Positions 7,515 to 17,062 of a stretch of DNA of 22,740 bases are shown piece after piece. Location of the stretch: assembly GCA_011763485.2 (NCBI GenBank), contig JAANSK020255385.1, forward strand, positions 1 through 22,740, in the 5' to 3' direction. Positions within the stretch are counted from its first letter, which is position 1. Each line of letters opens with the position of its first letter. The notes beneath the pieces are model-generated. The model was not told where the DNA came from and made no database searches. It worked only from the letters and a program-made list of their open reading frames with translations. Source of the DNA: Isoetes engelmannii (lineage: Eukaryota; Streptophyta; Lycopodiopsida; Isoetales; Isoetaceae). A program made the position numbers and the translations under genes.

Positions 7515-10500
7515 CTGCTAACAATTATTAGACATCACAAACAGAAAATGGTACAAAGTGGTCAGTTGTTAACATAAAAGCAACCTCACCTTTGAAGGGA
7601 GAACACCTCTTTGTTAGAAGCAAGATCCGTTTCACATCCAAAAGAATTACCATTAGCTCCAACACACTCAAGTGGCATTTGAGTAGCCAAGATACTAGAA
7701 GCCAAGTTTGTATTTGGTAGATCATTTATTCTGATAGAGGAAAAAAAAAAAAAAAAGATAGTGAGGTGAGAAAACTTGGATATTCGAACAATCGACAAGC
7801 TCAGGTATACACCTTCCAGAAATAGAGGCATTGCTCATTACTCTTCTTTGAATATCATGACGATTTGAAGTTGGAATGATGGCAAACTGATTGGGCCTCC
7901 TATGGTCTTCTTCATCATTATCCATAAGCATAGGTCCCTGCTCAAACAATTCTGAGGGTGGCAGTGATGAATCCTGAAAACCTGCTAGGCTAACTGAAGT
8001 GGGACCTTGGTTTGTATTAGTACTTGCTTCCAACAAATGGTGTGTAAATGTATTAGCAGAGGATTGAGGAGCTGCTGCAGAACGAGAATGTGTGAGAAAT
8101 GCAGGCATAGAATTTGGTGAGGGGGTTTCAGGCATTGTCGGTGCAGCGGCTACAACATCAGCACCTTTGGACATTGATGTGGTTGTTTGTGCCATTCCAT
8201 AACTGTTATTAGCTGGAGGATAACGACCTGGTCTCGGCCACTTTTGCATTTCACTCTGAGACTGGTAGGTAGTATCGGATGAATTGCCTCTGGCACCTGA
8301 TCCAGCTGAGGGGAGAAATGAAGTAATCACAGCTGGTGATGAAGATGGCAGCTGAAACATCAAGACAGATCAGTGAATTTCGTCACTGGGCAACTGCACA
8401 AAGAAAGAATCTGAAGCTACGCATCCATCATGCAGGGACAAGGCAACTTACACACCTGTGATTCATTGAAGACCTTGCCAAATTGTGACGATGCCGTCAG
8501 ATCTTTACTGTGTCTATCCGAGTTCCATGGCAAAGAAGCCATAGTCGTTGGTTGAAGCATTTCTAGATCAAATTGCCTATGCAACCCTTGTTCTTGAGAA
8601 CGAACGGCCGAGGAACTGCAGACCATCATGTCTTCCTGTAAGCTTCTATCTCGTTGACTACACAATGGAGAGTCATTGACGATGATCTCCAGAGGAGCCC
8701 TGTTGGATGTTTCATTTTGATTTTTTGATAGGGTTGAAATTTCATCGCGCCTGCCCGAATCGATGACCATTTTTGATGTGGTCTTTGATGCTGAAACCTC
8801 TCTCGTCTCTTCAGAGAATTCCCCAGAACCTGTTTGAGAATACTCCTGGAAAACATGGACTACAAATCTTATTTTTCCTTTTAGGAACAGACCGAATTGC
8901 CAGACAAAGGGAAATATCATCCAGTAGTATTCAAATCAATGGAGCTCCAATGACGACAGATGTATGTAGTCCTTTGCCCCAGGCATGGTAATGGAATCAA
9001 GATATGCAATAATGCCTCAGAATTGAACTTGAAACTGAAATGTTGGCTTATAAATGAGAGCATAAAATATTTCCTCAAAGATTCTGTTGGCACCTAAGAA
9101 GGTATATCTAGATTATCTCTAATTGGAGATACTATTGATGAGCTGATTGACAGAAACAACCTCACTTTGATTGGAGCGCACAGCACTGCCATTACAATGC
9201 AAAAAAATATTTTCCATTTCGTTTTACTTGTCCAGCTTACTGATTTTGAAACTTAAACAATCTGCTCTCAGGGAGTATTTATTCAGTTCATCCTCATTTG
9301 AAGACTTCAGGCAGGCAGTGGTAACAAAAGCCTTAGGCGAATAATTAGGACCATTGAACATACATGTTCAGAAACCTGGACGACATTTTCCTCCATAGTT
9401 GGGAAACTCGAGAATTCTTTTGTCGCAGCAGCTTCTTCCCGACCATGTAGTTGTTTCAAAAGTTCCTCGTGTTTCCTCGTCATCTCGTCCCGAAAAGCTT
9501 GTGCCTCTGCAACTTCCTGAAAGGTAGACAAGATCAGAGATTTTGTTGTCAAAATAGATAAGGAAATAGGAAAAAGGACATGCTTTTTGTAGCCGTTGGA
9601 CTTGCTCCTCGTGTTCTTTTCTCTCCTGCAAAAAATAAGTTAGTTATATCATCATCCAGAGTATGTTCATAGGAAATAAGGTTATGTACCTTTTCAAATC
9701 TAAGTTGCTCCAAAGCTGCTTTTTCCTCCATCTCTTTTCTAACAGCCTCTTTCTGCTTCTGATCTTCTTTAGCAAGGGCCTCCTGCATTCAGGTATAGAA
9801 GATCTAAAGTGAGTTTCATATAAGAAATAATCTTGGTTGGGAATTATCAATAGTGAGAAAAGATTACCAGCTTTTGCCTTCTCTTTTGTGCTTCTCTCTC
9901 CTTCCTTTCGCGGTCATATTCCCTCTTTCGCTCTTTTCTGCGCTCTACAATCTAAACTTGAAGATGAGTTGAGTTTAGAAACCACAAGAAAATATAAATT
10001 GCAAATAGACGTGCTATAAGTTCACATGTACTAACTTCGTGAGGGACAGATGCATCCCATTCTTGCTCGGGCTCCTCGTGCCTCCGGTATTTGGAATCCG
10101 GATGATACTCACAGTACCTAAATGCCATGTATGATAGGTCAATGAAATAGCTAGAACATACTTTACCAACGCTTGCACGAGGATCTAGAATGCCAGATCC
10201 GAACTTAGTGTTCAAGAAAATATATCTATTACTGTCATCTGATTGCATAGAATATACAAAAAATTCAGATGATTTGATACTTTTGATAGACCTGTTACTG
10301 CTATAAAACTCTCTATCTAGTTTTTCTATCAGTAGTATGTCCAAAAAAGCATAATGAATCGATTTTGGAAGATTCTCAATTAAGATTTCTCTTTCCCCAG
10401 GAAATAAATTATTTATTACGTATTCTATGTCTTTCGCATTATCCGAGTCAAATAAACCACATTGAAAAGAATTCATAGAAATTATTGACGAGGGCGGCAT

Positions 10501-13500
10501 TATGAGTTCATATTCAAGGTCTGGCTGTTCCTTACCATGTATCTGGAAGAGATGTAGGATCTGTTCCATCAGGCAAAATACGCCATTTTAAGCAGCTTGG
10601 ATTATCACATTGTACCTGTTGTAGACAATTTCAAGATCAAATCATATTAAGAATTTGAAGGTAAACTGGTCTCCTTTGTTGTGTGTATACCCATATAACA
10701 TCTGGGATGTCTTCTTCGTTGTTTGGTGAATGTCGTCTGTTACTGAAATCAGCCTGCGGCGAAAGAAGGCTCAATCTTTCTTTCTTCTCCCACCTGTATG
10801 TTGGACATTGAAAAGAAGTCAAGGAAGCAGGGAAAGACTATGTAAATGTTTGTACCACTACTTAATCATGCAATATACTGCTTTCAACAAAAAAATAAAC
10901 GGGGGAAGACACAGGGCAGGTAAATACCAGTATTCATTCAATACATCTGCAAGCTTCTTTAAAAGTCGACGGTATGCCGTGGTGTCATCAAAGTCCTAAA
11001 AGCAGAGTTTTTCTTAGCCATGCTACACCATAAAAGAATCCAAGTATTCCAGCATTAATATCACCTAGCAATTATCCTCTCTCCGTTTCAGCTGGTATGC
11101 TACTCAACAATGATATGGAACCATTCAAAATGTGCCAGAAGATAAGACAGAAAGAACGATCTTATTGGACTAAAGATCACATGGGTAACAATTGCCCCAC
11201 ATACATCTAAAGAAAAGATTTACTATTTCTGACAGTGTAGTTTTGGCGGCAGAATGGTGCCACCCATCTATTTCACATCCTGAGTAAATCTTGTTGCTGT
11301 GCAGGGTAACTTTAGTCCATCTGTACTTTTATTCAATGGGGACGTGGTAGGGGACGTGGTATAGCCTGAACCAGATCCCATAGAGAGGTGCGTGCCCGTA
11401 TCACCATCCGTGGTGGCCCAGAATAGGCCATGGCTGTCATCTTAAGTGCACATAGTTTTCCCTTCTTACAATTATCTTTTTCTTTCTGCATTTGTTACCT
11501 ACACTATAGCATGATCAAATCAAGTATGCCATCCAGAATGATGAGATAGAGTTTAAGAGTTAGAGCAAAGTTCAAGGAAGAAATTAGTATTCGCAGTTGT
11601 TTGACTTATCTAAATTGATTCTTATTTGGATATTTATCTTCATAGTTCCTTTTTTAAATCTTCATTTATTCTACACTCTAAATCAAGACCCATAGACACT
11701 TGTTTCAATTTATAAGAACAATGAAAAACAGTGTCACATTCCATATGTTCTATCTTCCATTTGTCTAGATGACCACGTACTTGTTTGTTATGCGTTGGCT
11801 GGAGGAAGTCTGCTTCCACTACACCAAGCACACCCATTCCTTTTTCATTCTCTTCGAGTTGCATGCCAACCTGAGCATTCAGTATTCATTAGTAAAAACA
11901 GGGCCGGCAAGCTGCTGATTAGAAGAAAGGGTGATTCTGACCCTCATATATGGCTTGATTAGACGATTTCGATGATACAACATCATGCCATACAAATTCC
12001 TATTGTCTGAATTAAATCTGCATGGTTAGGCAAAAGCAATAAGAACCGCTTCTGTTGCTTCCATAATATCAGACACATAATTTAAGAGAAATTTGAAAAC
12101 TCTACCCTAATTCGATCTTGGTAGTCTCTGAAACTCCCATGGGTTTATATGTCTCCACCTCCTTTTGGCTTAGGAGGCCTGCTATCCTTTTTGTCCTGAC
12201 TTTATGATCCCTGTAAAGTGATGCGTTAGCAGTGCACTTTTAGATAACATTTTTCTTTGGGTTTGTCACACCAGTGCATGTTTAGACTTCCAACTTTCTT
12301 CGCACTTTACAAGGAGATGATTGTATGAGTTCTATTATAGATGCGTATACAATGAGGGCCGACAATAAGAAAATCAAAGCCACAATAGGGAAAAAGGGAT
12401 TGCCATCAAAGCTGAGAGCGTTATCTCCGGGTCCTAAGTGGCATGTTGGGATGAGAAAGGCTGGAGCGGCATTTAAAAGATATCCTTGTGGATCTGCTCT
12501 GCTGATCTTTTATTATTCCTTGGTTACTTTAAAGTTCTTAAGCACATTTTCCTCTTGTTGACGATTTAAAGATCTCTGAAAGAAGATCTTTGCAGGGCAG
12601 ACACTTCATCTTTCTGTATTGATCAACTTTGCTCATATGCCAGAAATGATGTACTCATTTGTAGTGTACCAATTGGTCACGTATGAAGAACCAACGGAAG
12701 CTCCCCATTGTCTCTTCAAATATTCCCTTTCCTGGGAAAACTCAAATCATGGACATTAGACACTATGATCCGTATAGAGAGCCGAGATTTAGAAGATTGC
12801 ATTCCTCAGATTGTTGCAGCTAGCAGCATCTAGTGGCTTATCTCCTTAAAGCTGAAGGCAGAGTTTATATCTAGAAGGCAAGCAATTTCTGCAGTGTCTT
12901 ATGATATGAATTTATGGGCTTACAGGGTCACAAATGGCAGTTGCATACCTTATGAAGATCTGCATTCGCGGGACTTTGTACAGAATAGCTACATACGCAC
13001 GAAGAGAATAATCTGTTGGCACATCAGTGGAATTTGGCTGCATAAACAAATGAGGATTTAATAAGAAGGTTCACGAGTAACAAGTGATCAAAAGCTACAA
13101 GTTAATATCCCCCTTAAACTTCCATACATTAGACAGGATCTTTTGAAAGCTGATTTAGAAGAAAATGAAATTAGAATTTAAGAGGTTAAGTATGTAAGAG
13201 GTCAGAGAATATGCGTAGATCAACTTTTTCCACTTCAAGTCCATCTTTGGTTACGTGAAAAGATTGTACTACGAAATTGAAATAGTTGTTAATTATTCAG
13301 TTGACTCGTACATAGATCTGCCAAGTATAACACTGTACATATATTTTAGAATATTATAGGACAAGAATAACAGTTACAATGGTCTTCCATGTTAGCAGTG
13401 TTCATAGGTAAGGAATGGTCTTTGCACCTAGTTTGAAGAAAACTAAAGAAGAAATGGATTCCCATGATTTACTAAATAAGAACTATTAACCCCATACTTA

Positions 13501-15196
13501 CTAATATGAGAAATGTTATGAGCTCACCTGGTTAGGACGTATCTGTTGATAGTGCGAACTTGTTATTTCGGATGTTATTCGAATGTCATGCGGATCAGTC
13601 TTATAATCCAATTCAAGAACTCCTTCATGACGCCTCAGATTTGAAATAATCAGAATCTGATCAGAACATATGGTGGTCACATTAGATTAAGTGTTTAAAA
13701 ATTTGGTAGCACATTGTTACACGTACAGTTCCGGTTCCAGGAATGGCATCCAATTGAGCAAGAATGCTAGCTTCATCAGGGAAAATTGAATAGTTGCAGA
13801 TAGCCTGCAAACTCTCTTCGATATCCGCGTGCCTAGGAGAGAGCCGATTTGTTCTGTAGTTAAGAAAATCATTTAACTAGGAAAGCTGGAAAAACAAAAA
13901 TGGAAAGAAGAAGCCACTACAAAAGGATATTTCCTTTTAAATCCCAAGATATCAGTGGTATAAGAATGTCTTCAGCAGCTACATCAGCCTGCAGGAGTGA
14001 TTCTGATCTTAGCAGATGTAGATCTTGTAAGCTTGAAATAACAATGTTATACTTTACAATAGAAACTAGCAGCAATAACAAACGTTAGATATTATGTCAC
14101 AACAAACACTTTTTTGATAGGTCATAACAGCGTTAAAGGAAGGAAGGAAGGAAAGAAAGAAAGAAAGATTATATTAATGTTTACGAAAGACCAGTTGGGG
14201 CTATGAGACCATTTATACAGCAATTATGTGCAGCTAGGGGTGCATTTGCAGCCTCCTAGAGATGTTACATAAAAATGAAAAAAATGAAAAACTAAAATGA
14301 TGAGATCATGAGACTCTTTTCTTCTTGGCCACTGGCTCAAAGTATGAAGTAATGTCAGACTTGTTTCACTTTGAAAAGACTGCTTATGTTTGTCCTTTAC
14401 TGCCCGCTTTCTTCTTCTTGAGAAAGAAGGAAGAAAGGAAGAGCTATTAACATCTAGGATTCGAACGAGAATGTGTTTGCAACCTCTAATGGCTATAAGA
14501 AACTGAATTGCAACATGAAGATGGTATTCAAATATTGAGAACATACCAAAAACGTTTGTGATAAAAATCCTGCTGTCATGCTGACTACGCACTTTGTCAG
14601 CACAAGCACATCCCTTCCCAAGCGCATTGTTCCTGACTGAAGATGATATTTTGAAGTTCAAATGATTATACCAACTTGAAACAACAAGAAGCATTTTAGC
14701 TGCCTTCTCACTTACTTTAAAACCATTTCCATGTTTTCCAATAGACCTGTCTCCTGGTGTCATTTGCTGCAAAACAACAAGTGGTATAACAACTCATTGT
14801 TTTTGAAGAGTCACAACTTTCATTAAGAAATTATGCAGAAAGAAATATCCATATTACCTTTTTTGAATGCCCAAAACTAAGCATTTTATGAAGTCTTTCT
14901 GGTGTTAAACCACACCCATTGTCCATCAAGACAAGACAAGGCTCTCCATTGAACTCCCTCAAATCAATACAAAATTGGGATGCATTCACGTCCGGATCTA
15001 TTGCATTGTCAATCAGCCTGAAAATTTTGGATATTAACAAACCAATTGAGACATTATTGCAAAAGATGTGCTAGTTAACTGACTCTGCAATAGCTCCAAA
15101 TGCCCATCGGTGGCTTGTACTGTTGCTATGAAGGAACTTGGGATGGGTGCTACAATGTTTGACATGTTTGTACTGAAATGCAGGAAATCTTGCCAT
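6688..15196 (-). CDS. MORC-family GHKL ATPase with CW zinc finger, animal MORC3/4-like (1034 aa, 26 coding exons)
   Basis: Exons in transcript order: 15196-15084, 15017-14858, 14766-14716, 14636-14547, 13988-13921, 13853-13727, 13656-13528, 13037-12949, 12210-12106, 12017-11942, 11870-11781, 10995-10928, 10793-10691, 10615-10536, 10117-10036, 9951-9868, 9782-9690, 9625-9584, 9516-9376, 8845-8456, 8351-7813, 7730-7590, 7514-7418, 7332-7315, 6933-6865, 6747-6688. They total 3105 nt and stay in one frame to TAG. The start ATG is in strong context (ACCATGG), and an in-frame TGA precedes it in the leader exon. Domains: GHKL ATPase (about 20-140), S5-like fold (about 185-366), CW finger (423-467), charged coiled coil (478-597), Ser/Thr-rich linker (598-953), C-terminal segment (954-1034). 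Residues 20-91 and 309-370 resemble animal MORC3/4 almost word for word. Known role of the family: nuclear ATP-dependent dimeric clamps that compact or silence chromatin. The partners of this protein are not visible here. Confidence 0.93.
7315..7332 (-). other. 18-nt microexon (exon 24)
   Basis: GTGACTATATGTGAGAAG, coding VTICEK, lies between a good acceptor (ATATGCAG) and donor (GTAAGAT). Both sides are phase 0, so including or skipping it leaves the frame intact. It joins STDVDV of exon 23 to TKNAVEMRCR of exon 25. Evidence is splice sites and frame only. Confidence 0.6.
7590..8845 (-). other. Ser/Thr-rich linker of the MORC protein (exons 20-22)
   Basis: Residues 598-953 come mainly from two large exons (390 and 539 nt), rich in Ser, Thr, Pro, Asn and Gln, and look disordered. 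A short acidic-basic patch (MDNDEEDHRRPN) lies near residue 875. No further domain is recognised. Such linkers in MORCs often carry modification or SUMO-interaction sites, but none can be assigned by eye. Confidence 0.8.
9376..9951 (-). other. Charged coiled-coil segment of the MORC protein (exons 16-19)
   Basis: Residues 478-597 are dense in Arg, Lys, Glu and Gln in heptad-like order (for example ERRKERKREYDRERKERE and RKEMEEKAALEQLRFEK). They follow the CW finger directly, where a dimerising coiled coil would be expected. The four exons are 84, 93, 42 and 141 nt long, all phase 0, so each could be skipped without a frameshift. Exon 18 ends at a GC donor (9583-9582). Confidence 0.85.
9516..9584 (-). 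other. GC-AG intron (intron 18, 67 bp)
   Basis: Exon 18 ends ...CTACAAAAA at 9584 and the intron opens with GCATGT. The acceptor TTTCAG precedes 9516. With this GC donor the coiled-coil frame continues unchanged (VQRLQK then EVAEAQAF). The nearest GT, three bases later, would shift the frame and destroy the heptads. Plants use GC donors at a low rate, so this is unusual but acceptable. Confidence 0.7.
10036..10793 (-). other. CW-type zinc finger of the MORC protein (exons 13-15)
   Basis: Exon 13 ends in DVIW, exon 14 gives VQCDNPSCLKWRILP and ends SLPDT, and exon 15 opens with YCEYHPDSKYRRHEEPEQ; the Trp codon is split TG|G across intron 14. This is the CW pattern W-x2-C-...-C-x-K-W-R-x-L-P-...-W-x-C. 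Putative zinc ligands are Cys426, Cys431, Cys452 and His463. Trp423 and Trp434 would form the aromatic cage that reads methylated H3K4 in known CW domains. Two departures from the usual form: C-x4-C in place of C-x2-C, and His in place of the fourth Cys. Confidence 0.88.
10118..10535 (-). other. Intron 14 of the MORC gene with a long open frame (possible organellar insertion)
   Basis: The donor GTAAGG and acceptor CATTTAG are clear, and removing this 418-bp intron joins the two halves of the CW finger perfectly. Yet one minus-strand frame is open from 10569 through the whole intron into exon 15: about 139 intronic codons, rich in Ile, Ser, Asp and Asn, with segments such as ENLPKSIHYAFLDILLIEKL. 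This is not MORC sequence. Most introns of the gene are about 65-135 bp, so roughly 300 bp may have been inserted. The AT-rich, Ser/Ile-rich coding style recalls large plastid ORFs such as ycf2, but I could not confirm a match. If the intron is retained, the MORC frame meets TAA immediately after the Trp codon. Confidence 0.5.
10928..13988 (-). other. S5-fold half of the MORC ATPase head (exons 5-12)
   Basis: The segment carries the MORC-specific second domain: EDILIPLISWD, a helix ending in ILAQLDAIPGTGT, then ILIISNLR (where animal members have IIIWNLR), YSLRAYVAILY, VPRMQIFIR, YGMMLYHRNRLIKPY, GVLGVVEADFLQPTHNKQDF and a helix ending NEYW. The Lys in THNKQ (residue 365) sits where MORC3 contacts the ATP gamma phosphate. 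Introns 4 (558 bp), 7 (490 bp), 8 (738 bp) and 11 (785 bp) are much larger than the other introns here (about 65-135 bp); intron 4 contains a retroelement tail. Confidence 0.9.
14138..14300 (-). mobile_element. LINE 3' end inserted in MORC intron 4
   Basis: On the minus strand the segment reads GCTGTATAAATGGTCTCATAG, CTGGTCTTTCGTAAACATTA, ATATAATC and then (TTTC)n(CTTC)n. This has the same layout as the LINE tails at 2302-2485 and 19395-19560. It sits inside the 558-bp intron 4, in the same orientation as the gene. The 5' limit is uncertain. Confidence 0.55.
14547..15196 (-). other. GHKL ATPase part of the MORC gene (exons 1-4)
   Basis: After HPKFLHSNSTSHRWAFGAIA (residues 18-37) comes ELIDNAIDPD (38-47), the N-box with the catalytic Glu38 and Mg-binding Asn42. 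DNGCGL (70-75) is the G1 box, where animal MORCs have DNGNGM. LSFGHSKK (84-91) and GKHGNGFK (101-108) form the ATP lid, and SGTMRLGRD (109-117) ends the nucleotide site. All ATP-contact motifs are present, so ATPase activity is expected. Exons join as GA|G, AAG|CAA and AAA|TCA. The 182-codon minus-strand frame over 14224-14772 only reads through intron 3 out of phase. Confidence 0.92.
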
Positions 15197-16190
15197 GGTC
15201 CTATAGTACTGCAGCTACCTGCAAAAATAAATTTTTAACGATAACTGATCATAAGTATAGTTTTTTGAAAATGAAGCAAATCAACCAGGGTAAGCACAAA
15301 GGCTGCTTGACTGGATTCCAATAAAATAGAAGGAATTATGGTCTTCTGCAAGAATTGTCATTTGGTCTTATAGTGCAAGGTGTACATAACATAATCAAGG
15401 AAGCCTAGGTTTTCTGCCTCTGATTTCTTGAAACTGGAGACAAGATTGCAATGACTTCGGAGCCAAGAAAGATTGGCGTTTAATTGGTTTAATGCAATAC
15501 GCAAGAAAGCAAACAACTGATCTTAATGACAACATTTTCGTTGCATGCAAGTACTAAACATCATATTGTTTTTCCCCAAGATGGACGTCAATCTTTCCAA
15601 GCCAGTTGTGTTCTGCATGAATGTGATGATCCTTCGAGGTGCAATTTAAATCTGTTTTCAACACTGCTTCCAGTATTTAACCTGATCATCTTTGAGATGT
15701 GGCATTCTCATGAATTTTATAGCTAAGATGAGGCCAATCTACTACCAAGGACCAATATTTAGTTGGCCTTCCATATCAAGCCATCTGGTATGTTATTATT
15801 TTGTCATAGTTATATATTTAGATAATCTGTTAAGTCCGTCTCATAAGTCATTAAAAGGACGTATCTATAGATTTTATCGGGAAACATGTACTTGTAGTAC
15901 GCACTGCTCTTGTAGTGTTGGTGGAGTAGTATCTTCTCTCTTCAATGATAAAAGAAAATGGCTTTTGCGTTCTGTAATTCATCAGCTTAAATGTAGTAGT
16001 CTTCTGAGTATCATTGCAGCAATTCATAACTAATTTCCGTAACTATATCAGAATGGTACTCCTGTGGACCACATTCTGGACCAAAGAGCATCATCTCCAG
16101 TAGTAAAAACATTCATTGATCGTGTATTTTTGCAGAGGTCCGGCAGCTGAAGCTCATAGTAGCAATTTAAGAGCACGATTAACGACATAC
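15197..16190 (-). other. Leader intron of the MORC gene (about 970-980 bp)
   Basis: The donor GTATGTCG follows 16191. Two alternative acceptors lie 10 bp apart before the start codon: TTTTTGCAG (exon from 15218) and AGCTGCAG (exon from 15208). Both leave only a 12-22 nt 5' UTR in exon 1, so the choice does not change the protein. No other coding sequence is seen; plus-strand frames at 15526-15726 and 15692-16033 have no domain and lie wholly in this intron. Confidence 0.65.
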
Positions 16191-16640
16191 CTGGATCCGC
16201 CCAGCAACGCCGTCCACTCCAACTGCTCAGCAAGCCATAGCCGGATTCCAGCTCCTTTACTCAAAACTAAGCTCCCTAAGCAATTATACCCAAAACCCAA
16301 AACCTAATCCCTGCTCAGACAATCAGTGTTTCGACAAATGCAAGCTGCAAGAGCAGCATAAAATTTGCTTCAAATTACTCATGGAATCGAACTTGTTTAA
16401 GCAAAATCTACAGCCATTCCCAGCGAGATCTTGAACGCAATAAACTGTCCAGGAGCTGCTTTGCTGCTGCTGCTTGAGCTGCAGAAGCAGCATCGAGATA
16501 GAAATGCATGTTTTGTTTGCTTTTATTCAAAGGAGTAGTGAATGGTATGCTGACAAAGAGTAAAAGGGAAAGCAGAAGACTAGAAGTGGGCTATTACAAG
16601 GCTAATAAGAAGAGCTTCAAAGTATGGAGAAACAGTACAG
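16191..16640 (-). other. 5' leader exon of the MORC gene with upstream ORFs
   Basis: It ends GGCGGATCCAG|GTATGTCG. The 5' limit is a guess from a TATA-like site further upstream. The leader holds several upstream ATGs. The longest gives a 33-codon peptide from 16509 to 16408 (MHFYLDAASAAQAAAAKQLL and 13 more residues, then TAG), with CAG-type repeats coding Gln/Ala. Others are only a few codons long (for example Met-Ala-Cys-stop, in frame with the main ATG). Such a leader would be expected to lower translation. A second intron inside this stretch cannot be excluded. Confidence 0.5.
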
Positions 16641-16665
16641 AGGAAGAGAGAGAGTGTATTATATT
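16640..16665 (-). promoter_or_regulatory. Possible core promoter of the MORC gene
   Basis: On the minus strand GAATATAATACAC is followed at once by a CTCTCTCTCTTCCTC pyrimidine patch, a layout seen at many plant promoters (TATA-like box and Y patch). It lies about 450 nt upstream of the leader donor. No other regulatory evidence. Confidence 0.35.
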
Positions 16666-16805
16666 CTGTCCATGTCTGTGCATCAGTCTATGTGTTGTCT
16701 TTTCTGTGTGATATATTTTTGTAAATTAGATTGGAATTTACTTTTGGGTCCCTTTGCTAGAGAACAGTCAATACATCCCTTCACTTCCCTGTTCATCTTT
16801 ACTTT

Positions 16806-16905
16806 TATGCCCCTCCCTCCATTTTTTTTTTACCATTAAAGCCTTTTTTTTTAAACCTTCATTTTTTTTTACCATTAAAACCTTTTTTTCTTACCCTTCA
16901 CTGAC
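16806..16905. repeat. Tandem pair of T-rich units, period about 45
   Basis: C(C/T)TC(C/-)ATTTTTTTTT(T)ACCATTAAA(G/A)CC followed by a T run occurs twice in succession. It is upstream of the putative MORC promoter; on the minus strand these are A-rich tracts. Confidence 0.7.
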
Positions 16906-16935
16906 ACTAGATGCCCACAATTCTTCTCTTTTCCA

Positions 16936-17062
16936 TATGGAGGGAACCTGGATTCCTGGCCTTTTTTATGGAATTGAATACTGAGGTCTTCCTTTATGAT
17001 GTGGAGGGAACCTGGTTTCCTTGCCCTTTTTTTGGACTTGAATACTGAGGTTTTCCCTTTTT
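16936..17062. repeat. Tandem duplication, period 64
   Basis: T(A/G)TGGAGGGAACCTGG starts at 16936 and at 17000. Both copies continue with a TTCCT(G/T)GCC block, a T run, GGA(A/C)TTGAATACTGAGGT and TTCC. Divergence is low, so the duplication is fairly recent. A minus-strand frame over 16875-17069 merely reads through it. Confidence 0.85.

Noticed and set aside
7586-7831. Overlapping minus-strand frames of 65-81 codons near the end of MORC
   Set aside because: They are exon 22 with flanking intron read through, including the pyrimidine tract of intron 21.
8773-8991. 72-codon plus-strand frame opposite the MORC linker
   Set aside because: Antisense to exon 20 and intron 19, with no domain.
9952-10569. 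A 205-codon minus-strand frame as an independent gene
   Set aside because: Its start lies out of frame within exon 14 and its end is exon 15 of MORC plus intron 15. Only the intronic middle part is unexplained, and that is reported as an intron finding.
12325-12561. 78-codon plus-strand frame with a basic N-terminal half
   Set aside because: Lies wholly inside MORC intron 8 on the opposite strand with no domain or transcript signal.
14224-14772. A 182-codon minus-strand frame starting with MORC-like GKHGNGFK
   Set aside because: It begins in exon 3 but reads through the GTAAGT donor into intron 3 and then exon 4 in the wrong phase. The spliced model restores SGTMRLGRD and the conserved frame.
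15692-16033. 113-codon plus-strand frame in the leader intron
   Set aside because: No recognisable domain, no splice or initiation support, ordinary AT-rich composition; consistent with chance.
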